The notes under the pieces: generated by a model
Seen by the model: the letters and a program-made list of their open reading frames with translations, nothing else
Told to the model about the DNA's origin: nothing
Databases searched by the model: none
Program-made: the position numbers and the translations under genes
Assembly (NCBI GenBank): GCA_017623215.1
Contig: JAGAPO010000031.1
Span: 1 to 44,292, forward strand
From: Lachnospiraceae bacterium
Lineage (GTDB): Bacteria; Bacillota; Clostridia; Lachnospirales; Lachnospiraceae
Reading direction: 5' to 3'
DNA length: 44,292 nt
In this document: one piece after another, positions 33,784 through 42,737 of the stretch
Position numbering within the stretch: the first letter of the stretch is position 1
Layout of the letters: the number at the start of each line of letters is the position of its first letter

Positions 33784-34552
33784 GAATCCATTATTCGGGA
33801 AGCCATTTCCTGCGCTGCGGGAGTATGGGCCGCTGATTATTCAGATGCTGATTATAATGGGCATCTTTGAATTGGCGATGTACATGACGATTCTGTGGGA
33901 AGATGGCAAGGAACTGTATATGTATGACTATGATACGGATACCAGAGTCCTCTCAGGAAGAATGATGGTATCGTTCTGGGAGAGCGCCGGAAAGGCGGAT
34001 GGCGCAATTCTGCTGATATTTTGGGCATCGGTTGGAATGTTCTCGCTGATCCCGCTGATTCGTCTTATCAGGCATATCAGTGAAAGGAGTATTTACACGA
34101 TTCTGCGCATTCCGGAGCGGCATGAGAGACTGCCGCAGATACGGATTGAGCTGACGAAAAAGCTGCTGCTTCCGGCCGTTTACTCGAATGGAATCGTTTG
34201 TCTGGTACAGGCGGGATTGTTCCTGGTGATGGCAGCGCTGTATTATCTTCTGATTCCGAACGAAGCGACTCCGCAGGGGCAGGTATCCGTATTTGCCATG
34301 CTCCACCCGGGCTTTGTTCTTGCGGTGGCGGCCGGCTGTGTGTGGATTCCGGCGATGCTGCTTGCGTTACTAATGTTCCGCGGCCGCAGCCCCTGGTGTC
34401 TGTGTCTGACAGCGGTATTTGCGGCGTATGCGCCGATTGCGCACTGCGCAGAGAATGGGCTTGGAGTCTGGGCAATGGCCGGGTCAATCTTACTCGCGGC
34501 GGTGGTATCTGTGGTGAGCGATGCGGTGTATCTATCAAAAGGATTTGTGTAG
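33770..34552 (+). CDS. ABC transporter membrane protein (second of pair)
   Basis: The 260-residue membrane protein has about six helices (LIIQMLIIMGIFELAMYM, FWASVGMFSLIPLI, VCLVQAGLFLVMAALYYLLI and others). The ATG at 33770 lies inside the end of the preceding gene with CCGCGGAGG just before it, showing tight coupling. Its helix pattern resembles the preceding gene, suggesting a heterodimeric membrane part. Confidence 0.82.
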   Translation: MKKSENPLFGKPFPALREYGPLIIQMLIIMGIFELAMYMTILWEDGKELYMYDYDTDTRVLSGRMMVSFWESAGKADGAILLIFWASVGMFSLIPLIRLIRHISERSIYTILRIPERHERLPQIRIELTKKLLLPAVYSNGIVCLVQAGLFLVMAALYYLLIPNEATPQGQVSVFAMLHPGFVLAVAAGCVWIPAMLLALLMFRGRSPWCLCLTAVFAAYAPIAHCAENGLGVWAMAGSILLAAVVSVVSDAVYLSKGFV

Positions 34553-34608
34553 GCTCGAGGAAGGGGTTCGTGGGAGAACCTGGAACAGAAAGGTCAGGTG
34601 GAATTATT

Positions 34609-35346
34609 ATGTTGGAGATAAATGCAATATCCAAGATTTATAGTGGAATCAAGGGGGACAAACAGGCACTTTCGGAGGTGTCCTTTCAGCTTCGGCCGGG
34701 AGAGATTGTCGGGTTGTTCGGCGAGAACGGCGCGGGCAAGTCAACGCTGATGAAATGTATCCTCGGGTATACGGAGCCGGCGCTGGGAGCAAGTATTCTC
34801 CTGGACGGGGAGAAGGTGAAGCTGTCCGATAAGGAGCGGTTTGCCTTCGCGACGGGAGAACATTCGTTCTTCGCGTCCATGACGCCGAAGGAGCACCGGG
34901 AGTTCTATCGGGAGCAGTTTCCGCGATTTGATAAGGAACGATATGCAATGCTGATGGATTTCTTCGGTCTGCCGGAGAAGGAACGGCTGCGCGGATTTTC
35001 GACGGGACAGAAGAATCAGTTCGAGGTGATTATGGCGCTGTCGCAGGGGGCGGATTATATCTTTATGGATGAACCGTTTGCCGGAAATGATATCTTTAAC
35101 CGGGAGGATTTCTATAAGGTAATGCTCGGCATCTTAAAGCCGAATGAGTGTCTGGTATTGTCCACCCATCTGATCGAAGAAGTGAGAAATATCATCAGCC
35201 GGGCGCTGTTCCTGAAGAGAGGCCGCCTGATCGAGGATTGTGTCATCAGTGAGCTGGAGGAGGAAGGAATTGACCTGATCGATCATATGAAGGAGCTGTA
35301 TTCCTATGACCGGAGACGGGCACTGAAGGCGAGCGAAGGAAGATAA
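34609..35346 (+). CDS. ABC transporter ATPase
   Basis: The 245-residue ATPase has Walker A GENGAGKST (38-46), signature FSTGQ (130-134, a variant of LSGGQ), Walker B YIFMDE (150-155) and H-loop His187 (LSTHL). The Q-loop region reads FATGEHSFFASMTPKEH, without the usual glutamine, as in the small exporter ATPases found with YtrA-type regulators. It powers the membrane pair upstream. ATG 34609 follows AGGTGG. A stem-loop at 35367-35397 (CCGCAG/CTGCGG with inner GGGT/ACCC) lies before the next gene. Confidence 0.92.
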   Translation: MLEINAISKIYSGIKGDKQALSEVSFQLRPGEIVGLFGENGAGKSTLMKCILGYTEPALGASILLDGEKVKLSDKERFAFATGEHSFFASMTPKEHREFYREQFPRFDKERYAMLMDFFGLPEKERLRGFSTGQKNQFEVIMALSQGADYIFMDEPFAGNDIFNREDFYKVMLGILKPNECLVLSTHLIEEVRNIISRALFLKRGRLIEDCVISELEEEGIDLIDHMKELYSYDRRRALKASEGR

Positions 35347-35423
35347 GCGGCGATTGTCCTACGCGCCCGCAGGTACGGGTTGCTGACCCGGCTGCGGTCT
35401 GTCGGCAGAAATGGAGGTTCGGA

Positions 35424-36911
35424 TTGAAGAAGAGAGCAGAAAAGAATAAGAGAGACAGGAAAAAGCGGGGCGGTCTGATTCCATGCGTGCTGCCGCCGTG
35501 TCTGCTGTTGCTGTGTCTGGCGTTGCTTGGAATCGGGAACGCATATGTGAGAGCGCAGAATGCGGTGGATACCGTAAGCCTTAAGACAATGGTTGGAGAT
35601 CCGGAGCTGATTGCGGGAATTGGATTCCAGCAGCAGCTCTTTAACGAGGAGGAGACGCTGCGCTGGGAGATGCAGACGTGGTATGACGGAGCTTCCGGAG
35701 TTGGGGAGGTATGGACGAGCGACTTCGAATACTGTTCTGCAGCATATGATAAAAATATAGAAAATAATTCTATACAGCTGATGATGGACAGCACGTATAT
35801 CGAAGAAATCGCGGGAGTGGAGTATGCCGGAGAAGGAACCTTTTATCGGGAATATGCTCTTGCCGATTATATGGATACCCTTCCGATACGTGTGGACCTT
35901 GCTATGGGGGATATTCGGTATTATGGGAATACGCTGTTTGGCGGAATTGACGACCCGGGCGAGGAGAAATATCCGGTTATTCAGATGCCGGAGGATGCGG
36001 TTCTTAAGGTAGAGCGCACAAGCGCGGCATACGGCGCGACAACGGGAATATCCTATGAGAATATAGCAGACAGTGATTTGGCTGGGGATTGTGTGAGAAT
36101 CGGCGGCAGCCTGTACTTTACCATTACAACTGCGGTGTCGGACCGGCTTTCCGAGGATGTCCCGAGGGCGGAGTACGAGGGACATTCGGGACTGTACCGG
36201 ATTGATGTGGAAGCGTATGAGCAGCTTAGGAAGACCAATCGCCTGGCGGATCCGGAGATCGAGCTGGTATATTCGATTCCGGTATCCTCGGAAAAGCCGT
36301 TCCAGATTGTAGGGCTGTCGCTTTTGGGTGAGGAAACGAATTCCGCACGTATGCTTCTGCTTGCAAGAGAGGAAGAGAATTTGATTCTATATTGTTTTGA
36401 TAAACGGGGAAATATATTATCAGAAAGCCGATGGAATGGAATGTTTCCGGTGAGCGAAGACGGAAGAATCCCGCGCTGCCTGGATTTCGCAAATGCTTCG
36501 GGGGATACCTGGTTTTTTATCAGCAGGGATTCGAACACCGGAAGAATCGAGGCGGCCGCTTGGGCGATATCCGAGGCCGGCGAATTAACACTGCTGAAGC
36601 GCGGAATTGCCGAGATGCCGGATGAACAGGACGATACCGGATATGGAAGCCTGGTGAGGAAAGGTGCAATCTGGGATGCGGCCTGGCATAACGGTCAGAT
36701 TTGTCTGCTGATGACCCGCTCCGGGAATGAGCGGCATGAGACCTCCGCGTACGTTCTGGTTCCGGGAGAGGGCGGGATCGAATATCTGGGGCAGTTCTAT
36801 AACAGCATGGACGAGGATCGGACGGTTGCGGCAACGGATATTCGGGAATATGGAAGAAACGATGTGAATGGTGCGAGATATGGATACGGACTCCAGTTTC
36901 TGGAGGAGTGA
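35424..36911 (+). CDS. Membrane-anchored protein of unknown function in the GntR-ABC operon
   Basis: The 495-residue protein starts at TTG 35424 (GGAGG 5 bases before). A very basic N-terminus (Lys/Arg at 15 of the first 18) is followed by one helix at about 19-41 and then a large outside domain. The outside part is beta-rich: its second half has propeller-like blades (DTWFFISRDSNTGRIEAAAW, GQICLLMTRSGNER, GIEYLGQFYN). I do not recognise the family. It lies 77 bases after the ATPase on the same strand, so it may be the accessory or sensor part of that system. Confidence 0.75.
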   Translation: MKKRAEKNKRDRKKRGGLIPCVLPPCLLLLCLALLGIGNAYVRAQNAVDTVSLKTMVGDPELIAGIGFQQQLFNEEETLRWEMQTWYDGASGVGEVWTSDFEYCSAAYDKNIENNSIQLMMDSTYIEEIAGVEYAGEGTFYREYALADYMDTLPIRVDLAMGDIRYYGNTLFGGIDDPGEEKYPVIQMPEDAVLKVERTSAAYGATTGISYENIADSDLAGDCVRIGGSLYFTITTAVSDRLSEDVPRAEYEGHSGLYRIDVEAYEQLRKTNRLADPEIELVYSIPVSSEKPFQIVGLSLLGEETNSARMLLLAREEENLILYCFDKRGNILSESRWNGMFPVSEDGRIPRCLDFANASGDTWFFISRDSNTGRIEAAAWAISEAGELTLLKRGIAEMPDEQDDTGYGSLVRKGAIWDAAWHNGQICLLMTRSGNERHETSAYVLVPGEGGIEYLGQFYNSMDEDRTVAATDIREYGRNDVNGARYGYGLQFLEE

Positions 36912-36933
36912 ACGGAAATGCCGGAAGTTTCAG

Positions 36934-36962
36934 TTGTCAGATTATGGCCGAAGAGGTATAAT
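36934..36962 (+). promoter_or_regulatory. Promoter of the AraC-family regulator
   Basis: The -35 box TTGTCA (36934-36939), a 17-base spacer and the -10 box TATAAT (36957-36962), 43 bases before the start codon. Confidence 0.75.
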
Positions 36963-37005
36963 ATAAAAAGGCAAAGAACAACGGATGATAAGCGGGGTGG
37001 AACGG

Positions 37006-37902
37006 ATGGCATATCAAAGTATTTCCTTACATTCAGATATCACAATTACAGATATTGTATCGATTCATTATTTTGAGTATCGCAATGATTTTTCCTACGA
37101 AGGAGAGTCGCATCCATTCTGGGAATTCTTATGCGTTGATAAGGGCGAGGCCTGGGTACAGGCGGATGAGCGTCAGCTCATCCTGAAGAAAGGGGATATT
37201 ATTTTTCATCGACCCGGCGAGTTCCATGATGTGCGTGCCAATGGAGTCATTGCGCCGAATCTTGTGGTGATGTCGTTCTGCTGCGACTCGCCCGCGATGC
37301 AGTTCTTTGAACATCAGCAGTTGACGATGGACGAAGCGGAACAGGATATGTTAGGCCAGATTATCGCGCAGGCGAGGCTGGCCTTTTCGTCGCGACTGGA
37401 TGATCCGTATCTGGAGGAGTTAGAGCGCCGGACGGAGGGGGTTCCATTTGGCTGTGAGCAGCTGATTCGGATATATCTGGAGCTGTTTCTGCTTCATCTG
37501 ATCCGGCGCTGCCGCAGGGAGGAGAAGGAGCGACCGCTGACCTCGGCGATTCAGAGGAAGAATGAGCAGGAGTTATACGAACAGGTCGTCCGATATCTGG
37601 AGGCGCATCTTAACGGGAGGCTTACCCTGGAAGAGATCTGCAGAGACAATCTGGCCGGGCGGTCGCAGCTGCAGAAATTATTTCAGGAGAGGCATGAATG
37701 CGGAGTGATCCGGTATTATCTGAGAATGAAGATCGAGGCGGCGAAGCAGCTGATTCGGGACAATAATCGGAACTTCACGCAGATAGCGGAGATGCTTGGG
37801 TATACGTCGATTCACTATTTTTCCAGACAGTTTAAGAATCTGACGGGGATGACGCCTTCGGAATATGCTTCGTCGATTAAGAGAATATCAGAGAAACGAT
37901 AA
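37006..37902 (+). CDS. AraC-family transcriptional regulator with cupin sensor domain
   Basis: The 298-residue protein has an N-terminal cupin-like domain (about 20-100: HPFWEFLCVDKGEAWVQ, LKKGDIIFHRPGEFH), which in this family binds a sugar or other small ligand, and a C-terminal AraC double helix-turn-helix at about 195-292 (LTLEEICRDNLAGRSQLQKLF, FTQIAEMLGYTSIHYFSRQF, GMTPSEYA). ATG 37006 has GGGGTGG at 5 bases; an ATG at 36985 is in frame but without a site. No sugar operon is directly beside it, so its target is unclear. Confidence 0.9.
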   Translation: MAYQSISLHSDITITDIVSIHYFEYRNDFSYEGESHPFWEFLCVDKGEAWVQADERQLILKKGDIIFHRPGEFHDVRANGVIAPNLVVMSFCCDSPAMQFFEHQQLTMDEAEQDMLGQIIAQARLAFSSRLDDPYLEELERRTEGVPFGCEQLIRIYLELFLLHLIRRCRREEKERPLTSAIQRKNEQELYEQVVRYLEAHLNGRLTLEEICRDNLAGRSQLQKLFQERHECGVIRYYLRMKIEAAKQLIRDNNRNFTQIAEMLGYTSIHYFSRQFKNLTGMTPSEYASSIKRISEKR

Positions 37903-37962
37903 TGTCACGGGAATCAAGGACAGGCATTGCAAAAATAGCATGGTATCAGACAAATTTGTCAG

Positions 37963-37990
37963 TTGATATTATTGGGAAATACTGTATAAT
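37963..37990 (+). promoter_or_regulatory. Promoter of the 473-residue unknown gene
   Basis: The -35 box TTGATA (37963-37968), a 16-base spacer and the -10 box TATAAT (37985-37990), leaving an untranslated leader of roughly 110 bases. Confidence 0.65.
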
Positions 37991-38108
37991 AATAGTATAA
38001 AGAACAGAAACGGAGATTGTGATACCGAACGGCGGGAAAGAACCTTGTGATTGGTCAAAGCACCGGACGGGAAGCGCAGCAAGGGCAAGAATAAAGGAGG
38101 ATAAAGAA

Positions 38109-39530
38109 ATGCCGGATTTTACAAGAATGACACCACTCATGCTGGAAGTTCTGGATAAGGTGAATGCACAGATGGATCATACCGGAGATGCTATTTCGAG
38201 AGATTTTGATTTCACTGCGAATGAGAGAAGAGGTAAGATTGACTACAGAGACTTCAAGCCAATGACGCTGCTGTTTGCAGAACTGCAGGGAGAGGGAATC
38301 ACGCAGGGACAAAAGCAGGTTGCTTTGGATGCTCAGGTTCGGGAGATGGAGGAAGCGTTCGACAGCGGTGATCCTGCAAGAAAGAAGCCGTATCTGGATA
38401 TGATATATGACCTCCGTGACAACTTCGATCCGACGAAGATTGATCTGACAAAGGAAGAGGATATTAGAAAGCTCTATGCGTATGTCGCATTGAATCAGAC
38501 CTACGCGACGAAAAGAATCGAGAATCCGGAATATTATGAAGAGCGATATGCAGATCCGGCAAAAAGGGCGCAGTCAGAGGCGATGGATCGTTATAGCTTT
38601 GCAGTGGCTCAGTGCATGATGGACAGTATCCTGGCAGCAGGAAAGTCTCTGAAGACGCAGCTTACCCTGCCTGCCTCAATGCCGGGCATGCAGCATTACG
38701 CGGAGGTGTTCTATGATGCTTCGAGGGCGGACGTAGATCGTGTCTATGCGGCAAGAGAAGGACGTGAGGTGGATCCGGTCACGACGGTAAAGATTCCGGC
38801 AGAGATGAGAAATTTTAATGTGCTTGCCAAGATAGATGATCTTTCCAAGGTTTCGAAGGAGATGAAGAATGCAGCGGTCTTTATGAGGACCAGCACAGTG
38901 AACAGTCTTCATATGATCGGAACGGAGCAGGGATATCTAATGAGGGACGGCAGTAAGGATATTACGGATATGCTCTTTATTGACGGAAAGAGCGTGAGGG
39001 AGATTCAGCAGGAGAAATATCCAAATCTGCAGGGTGTTCAGGCATCCGATGTCAGGGATTTGATTATTGCACAAGCACTGGTGAGCGGAAAGAATCGGAT
39101 CGAGCTGGCGCAGTTCGAGAAGAACGCGCAGAACGGTTATGATATTAAGCTGAATCCAATCCGGACGGATATCACGGCAGTACAGCCTTCCATTAAGGAG
39201 GATTACGGATGGTTCCGACGGACCTTCTTGAATTGGGGGCCGATGAAGTGCAAGACCAGACAGGAGAAGGCGGATGCTCTGTTAGCAAACGATCCGGACA
39301 GGGAGGCCAGACTGGCCGCGATTAAGGCGAAGGTACAGGAGAACGTAATCGAGCCGTCGGTAGAAGCTCGCCAGAAGGCAGTTGTACAGAAAGCGGCGAA
39401 AGCGGCCGCGGCTGCAGCCAGAGAGCGTACCTCGGCGAAGAAACTCGCGGGACATTCGAAGGCGGATGACCTTGGTAAGACGAATGCGCAGGAGGTAATC
39501 GTACAAAAGGATAGAGTAAAAGGAAAATAG
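38109..39530 (+). CDS. Unknown cytoplasmic protein with Ala/Lys-rich tail
   Basis: The 473-residue protein has no signal peptide or membrane helix and I do not recognise its family. ATG 38109 is 7 bases after AAAGGAGG; the frame is open further upstream without a ribosome site. Most of it is predicted helical, with charged, Met-rich segments (VREMEEAFDSGDPARKK, SVREIQQEKYPNLQ). The tail from about 400 is strongly basic and alanine-rich (KAAKAAAAAARERTSAKK), like tails that bind nucleic acid or form coiled coils. Phage, toxin and secretion-effector origins were considered; nothing beside it supports one. It has its own promoter and terminator, so it is a stand-alone unit. Confidence 0.8.
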   Translation: MPDFTRMTPLMLEVLDKVNAQMDHTGDAISRDFDFTANERRGKIDYRDFKPMTLLFAELQGEGITQGQKQVALDAQVREMEEAFDSGDPARKKPYLDMIYDLRDNFDPTKIDLTKEEDIRKLYAYVALNQTYATKRIENPEYYEERYADPAKRAQSEAMDRYSFAVAQCMMDSILAAGKSLKTQLTLPASMPGMQHYAEVFYDASRADVDRVYAAREGREVDPVTTVKIPAEMRNFNVLAKIDDLSKVSKEMKNAAVFMRTSTVNSLHMIGTEQGYLMRDGSKDITDMLFIDGKSVREIQQEKYPNLQGVQASDVRDLIIAQALVSGKNRIELAQFEKNAQNGYDIKLNPIRTDITAVQPSIKEDYGWFRRTFLNWGPMKCKTRQEKADALLANDPDREARLAAIKAKVQENVIEPSVEARQKAVVQKAAKAAAAAARERTSAKKLAGHSKADDLGKTNAQEVIVQKDRVKGK

Positions 39531-39672
39531 GAGAGTACCAGATACCGGATTTTGCAAAAGTAGATGATAACATGAGAAGGGTAACAGCCGGGCTGAATGA
39601 GACGATGATTGGAGTTGGAGCGGTTTCTCAGTGGAATGTTGGGATTCATTTTGGTGATAATACGTAACTCGA

Positions 39673-39728
39673 ATAGAGCGTACAGATATCGGAATGGTTC
39701 TTCTGTGCGCTCTATCGGGCCGTTTTTT
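39673..39728 (+). terminator. Intrinsic terminator after the unknown gene
   Basis: Arms 39673-39685 and 39703-39715 pair over 13 bases (one G-U) with a 17-base loop; TTTTTT follows at 39723-39728 after a short GC spacer. It may also serve the convergent kinase gene. Confidence 0.7.
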
Positions 39729-39768
39729 GTCCGGTTCACATTGAACTGTGCCGTTCGGCGGGCACGGC

Positions 39769-40908
39769 TCAGGACAGTGCGTTCGCGCTCTCTTCCTTCA
39801 CAATCTGCTCTAACTGCTCCCATTTTGCCTCCATGTCGGCAACCAGTTTGAACTGGGTACGGCAGCGGTCGAGGTTGTGATTCTCCCGGTGAATCTTAAA
39901 ATAGGTATCCCCTTCCAGGTAGTCTGTCAGGAAACGCATTCCGCATTCAAGTGTCATCATCTTAGCAGCGGTCGGGAGCATACGAAGCTCCATCTCGGTC
40001 AGACTTCCGGCACAGCCCTTTAAGAAGCCTCTGGTATACAGACGGAACAGTTCAAGATCACAGGAGATCAGATCCAGATTCGTCTCATCCTCTGCACCGG
40101 TATTTGCGCCAAAGCGAATGGAATCACCGAAATCGTTCATTGCAAAGCCGGGCATAACCGTATCGAGGTCAATCACGCAGATCGCATTGCCGGTAGCGGT
40201 ATCCAGCATGATATTGTTCAGCTTGGTATCGTTATGGGTGACGCGCAGCGGAATCTCTTTGGCAGCAAGTTTGTCCATCAAAATCTTAGTGAAATCCTTA
40301 CGCTCCACCGCAAATGCGATCTCCGCCTGTACGGACTTTGCCCGGCCGCAGATATCTGCCGCAATCGCGCGCTCCAGATTCGCATAGCGAACCGGCGTGT
40401 TGTGGAAATTCGGTATAGTCTCATACAGCGTATCCGCCGGATAATCCGCAAGCAGTCTCTGAAAATTACCGAACGCTTCCGCGCTCTTGTAAAAATGCTC
40501 CGGCTTCTCAACGCGGTCATAGGTAATCGCATCCGTAATGAAGTAGTAAGCACGCCAGTTGGAGCCGTACTCGTCCTTATAATAGGAGCGGTTGTCCGTG
40601 GTCGGAACAACGGTCAGCGTCTCGCGGTTCGGATCACCGCCGGCCGCTTCGATCTTCCTGCGTAAGAACGCAGTTACATTCGAGATATTTGCCATCAGAT
40701 GATCCGGATTCTTAAAGATCTCATGATTCATTCTCTGTAAAATGTACAGGCGCACACTCTCGTCCGCAAGGCGGGTGCGAACCAGGAAGGTATCGTTGAT
40801 GTGACCGCTTCCGTAAGGCTCGGCATCGATCAGGGTTCCCTCAAAGGTAAAGTGAGGAATTGCTTCATAGCGCTTAGCGCAGGATTCTTCTCTTGTCATG
40901 GCATTCAT
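39769..40908 (-). CDS. N-acetylhexosamine 1-kinase-like phosphotransferase (NahK type)
   Basis: The 379-residue cytoplasmic kinase belongs to the aminoglycoside-phosphotransferase fold and reads along its whole length like bifidobacterial NahK (LnpB), which makes N-acetylhexosamine 1-phosphate from GlcNAc or GalNAc in the lacto-N-biose/galacto-N-biose pathway. Shared features include EPYGSGHINDTFLV near the N-terminus, the catalytic loop THNDTKLNN (Asp227), the metal motif VIDLDTVMPG (Asp247/Asp249), DFGDSIRFGA, and LECGMRFLTDYLEGD. Start 40908 or the Met four codons in (40899) both lie near AAAGGGA. No GH112 phosphorylase or epimerase is near, so the source of its substrate is unclear; sugar specificity may differ. 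Confidence 0.88.
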   Translation of the reverse strand: MNAMTREESCAKRYEAIPHFTFEGTLIDAEPYGSGHINDTFLVRTRLADESVRLYILQRMNHEIFKNPDHLMANISNVTAFLRRKIEAAGGDPNRETLTVVPTTDNRSYYKDEYGSNWRAYYFITDAITYDRVEKPEHFYKSAEAFGNFQRLLADYPADTLYETIPNFHNTPVRYANLERAIAADICGRAKSVQAEIAFAVERKDFTKILMDKLAAKEIPLRVTHNDTKLNNIMLDTATGNAICVIDLDTVMPGFAMNDFGDSIRFGANTGAEDETNLDLISCDLELFRLYTRGFLKGCAGSLTEMELRMLPTAAKMMTLECGMRFLTDYLEGDTYFKIHRENHNLDRCRTQFKLVADMEAKWEQLEQIVKEESANALS

Positions 40909-41224
40909 TCCCTTTCATAAAATCAATCTAAAATCGAGTAAACACAAAGCTGACTATAGTATATCGGAAAAAACGATTCAAGGATTTATACAATCTGATT
41001 CGGGATTGGCACAATTGGCTCGATTTTGGTGACTGAGTCACGGAAAATTTGAAAAAGAACGGGTATACTAATGGCATAAGAAAGAAAATGTTGTATGATT
41101 CAGAAAAGGCAGTACAGGAAGAATACAGCAGTCAGAGAGGGAAGAATTCTTTCGAACCGAAGGTTGACGCGCAGCGCTGTGTGCGAAACCGGCAAATAGA
41201 AAACAGCGCAGAAAAGAGGATACT
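40909..41224. other. Divergent intergenic region with a short palindrome
   Basis: These 316 bases separate the kinase (minus) from thioredoxin (plus). A 13-base palindrome GTGACTGAGTCAC lies at 41029-41041, 22 bases upstream of a TATACT (41064-41069) that could be a -10 box; no good -35 is present at the right distance, so an activator may be needed. An open frame at 41049-41273 overlaps the thioredoxin gene and looks spurious. Confidence 0.4.
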
Positions 41225-41536
41225 ATGGCAGTTAAGACATTTACAGCGGACAATTTTGAACAGGAAGTATTAAAGGCAGATAAGACGGTTTTGGTTGATT
41301 TTTGGGCTTCGTGGTGCGGGCCGTGCCGTATGCTCTCCCCGATTGTGGATGAGGTTGCGGAGGAGCTGGGCGATGCGGTGATCGTCGGCAAGGTAAACGT
41401 GGACGAGGAAGGAGATCTGGCGCAGGAGTACCGTGTGATGAGTATTCCGACGCTGCTGGTCTTTAAGAACGGAAGCCTTGTGAACACATCGGTAGGGGTC
41501 AGAAGCAAGAGCGATATTATTGCCATGGTAAAATAG
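41225..41536 (+). CDS. trxA: Thioredoxin
   Basis: The 103-residue cytoplasmic thiol-disulfide protein has the active site WCGPC (Cys31, Cys34) within VDFWASWCGPCR, the buried-Asp/KVNVDE segment, and the cis-proline loop SIPTLLVFKNG. Length is standard. ATG is preceded by AGAGGAT. It keeps cytoplasmic proteins reduced, paired with a thioredoxin reductase not seen here. It stands alone, followed by a small hairpin and T run. Confidence 0.95.
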   Translation: MAVKTFTADNFEQEVLKADKTVLVDFWASWCGPCRMLSPIVDEVAEELGDAVIVGKVNVDEEGDLAQEYRVMSIPTLLVFKNGSLVNTSVGVRSKSDIIAMVK

Positions 41537-41554
41537 CCGCTTCTCGGCTCTTTT
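41535..41554 (+). terminator. Small terminator after thioredoxin
   Basis: Stem AGCCG/CGGCT (41535-41539 with 41545-41549), five-base loop, then CTTTT. The stem overlaps the stop codon; weak. Confidence 0.5.
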
Positions 41555-41661
41555 ACCGGCGCCGCGCCGGGGACGGCCGAAAGAAGTCCAATGACCAAAG
41601 CGGCGCGTGTGCATGCTATGGAGGCTGGAAAGGAACAAAAAGCATAAAAAGAACGAGAGAA

Positions 41662-41706
41662 GGCTCGTGCGGGAAACTGGATATATTCCCGCGCGAGCCG
41701 TCTTTT
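41662..41706. terminator. Bidirectional terminator between thioredoxin and nucleotidyltransferase
   Basis: Arms 41662-41675 and 41686-41699 pair over 14 bases (one G-U). On the plus strand TCTTTTG follows; on the minus strand TTCTCTCGTTCTTTTT follows. It suits both converging genes. Confidence 0.82.
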
Positions 41707-41740
41707 GTTGGATACGTCATTCGTCCCTTTATGCGGAAAG

Positions 41741-42424
41741 TCAGCAGGGAGAGCAGGTGCGAAGCGTCTGGGAAGTCCAGTCAAGCAGACGTTCATACCA
41801 GACTTCGGTCTCTTTTTCGGTCAGGCATCTGCCGGAGATCAGTTCGAGATGAAGACGCAGCAATTCCTCCTCCTGGCCGGTGAGTGCGTTGGCCAGTTCC
41901 CGTTTGGTCTGATAATAGCGGCCGCTTCTCAGGTATTCTTTCAGCTGCAGGAGAAAGAACATGCTTTTGAGATAGCCCGCAAGATGTACCGGACGGGCCT
42001 GCGTGCAGCCATAGATATAATGGTGGCAGAGTGCGTGATACAAAGCGCCGGTCTGAATGCTCAGGCTGGAGAGAATATCATTCCCTGAAATCTCCGGAGC
42101 AAGACCATCAAGAGTTCCATACCAGGCCTTTGTTCCCTGAACAAACTGAAAAATCTCGTATTTGGGCCAGTGCGCGAATTCCTCACGGCCGCACAGAAAA
42201 CCGCACGCCTTTTCTTGCTCGGGCATCTGTGTCAGCAGCGAACGATATGCAGCGAGGTCGGAAAGGGAGACGGAATCCAGCACCACAGCCACATCCAAAT
42301 CGCTTTCCTCCGTTGCCTCTCCCCGCAGATAGCTGCCCTGCAGTCCAACAAAGAGCAGTCGCGGACCAAATTCTTTCTGTAATTTATCACACCAGTTAGT
42401 CATCCATTCTTGTATTTGAACCAT
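41741..42424 (-). CDS. Nucleotidyltransferase-domain protein
   Basis: The 227-residue protein has the polymerase-beta-type nucleotidyltransferase signature GSYLRGEATEESDLDVAVV (Gly30-Ser31, metal-binding Asp42 and Asp44), as in aminoglycoside adenylyltransferases and MNT-type proteins. The C-terminal half (about 115-227) is helical, like a substrate-binding or HEPN-like domain. ATG 42424 follows AGGAGGAAT on the minus strand. No partner antitoxin or toxin gene overlaps it, so a toxin-antitoxin role is not supported. Substrate unknown. Confidence 0.85.
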   Translation of the reverse strand: MVQIQEWMTNWCDKLQKEFGPRLLFVGLQGSYLRGEATEESDLDVAVVLDSVSLSDLAAYRSLLTQMPEQEKACGFLCGREEFAHWPKYEIFQFVQGTKAWYGTLDGLAPEISGNDILSSLSIQTGALYHALCHHYIYGCTQARPVHLAGYLKSMFFLLQLKEYLRSGRYYQTKRELANALTGQEEELLRLHLELISGRCLTEKETEVWYERLLDWTSQTLRTCSPC

Positions 42425-42737
42425 ATATTCCTCCTGTGTTCCAATCTGACAGGCGCCGGGCGATCGATCGCGAGGGCAGCGTCAGTCGGATAGCGACTCC
42501 GTAAGAAATGCGCGCGTTTCCAACGTGTTACAGATATGAGTATACCGGAAATTCAAAAAATGAATAGACTTTTTTATCGGGATATGATAGACTATATCTT
42601 GTATCGTGCCTAAATTCAGGAAGGGCACTTACAGGGAATCGTGTTGTTTTGCGGGCGTTTGGCAGGTGTGTTCCGGAGACGGAATGGGGACTGACCGGAG
42701 TGCCCGGAAAGTATGTAAAAAGGGAGACGAAACACGT
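42425..42737. other. Divergent intergenic region
   Basis: These 313 bases separate the minus-strand nucleotidyltransferase from the plus-strand MraY-like gene. I see CGATCGATCG near 42463, an AT-rich core at 42540-42600 with TATGAT and TATACT-like boxes on both strands, but no promoter with both boxes at standard spacing. No gene is supported. Confidence 0.4.

Noticed and set aside
41049..41273. Small plus-strand frame before thioredoxin
   Set aside because: It overlaps the thioredoxin start in another frame, lacks a ribosome site and resembles nothing I know.
41741..42424. MNT/HEPN toxin-antitoxin pair
   Set aside because: Only a nucleotidyltransferase gene is present; no adjacent HEPN gene overlaps or follows it.
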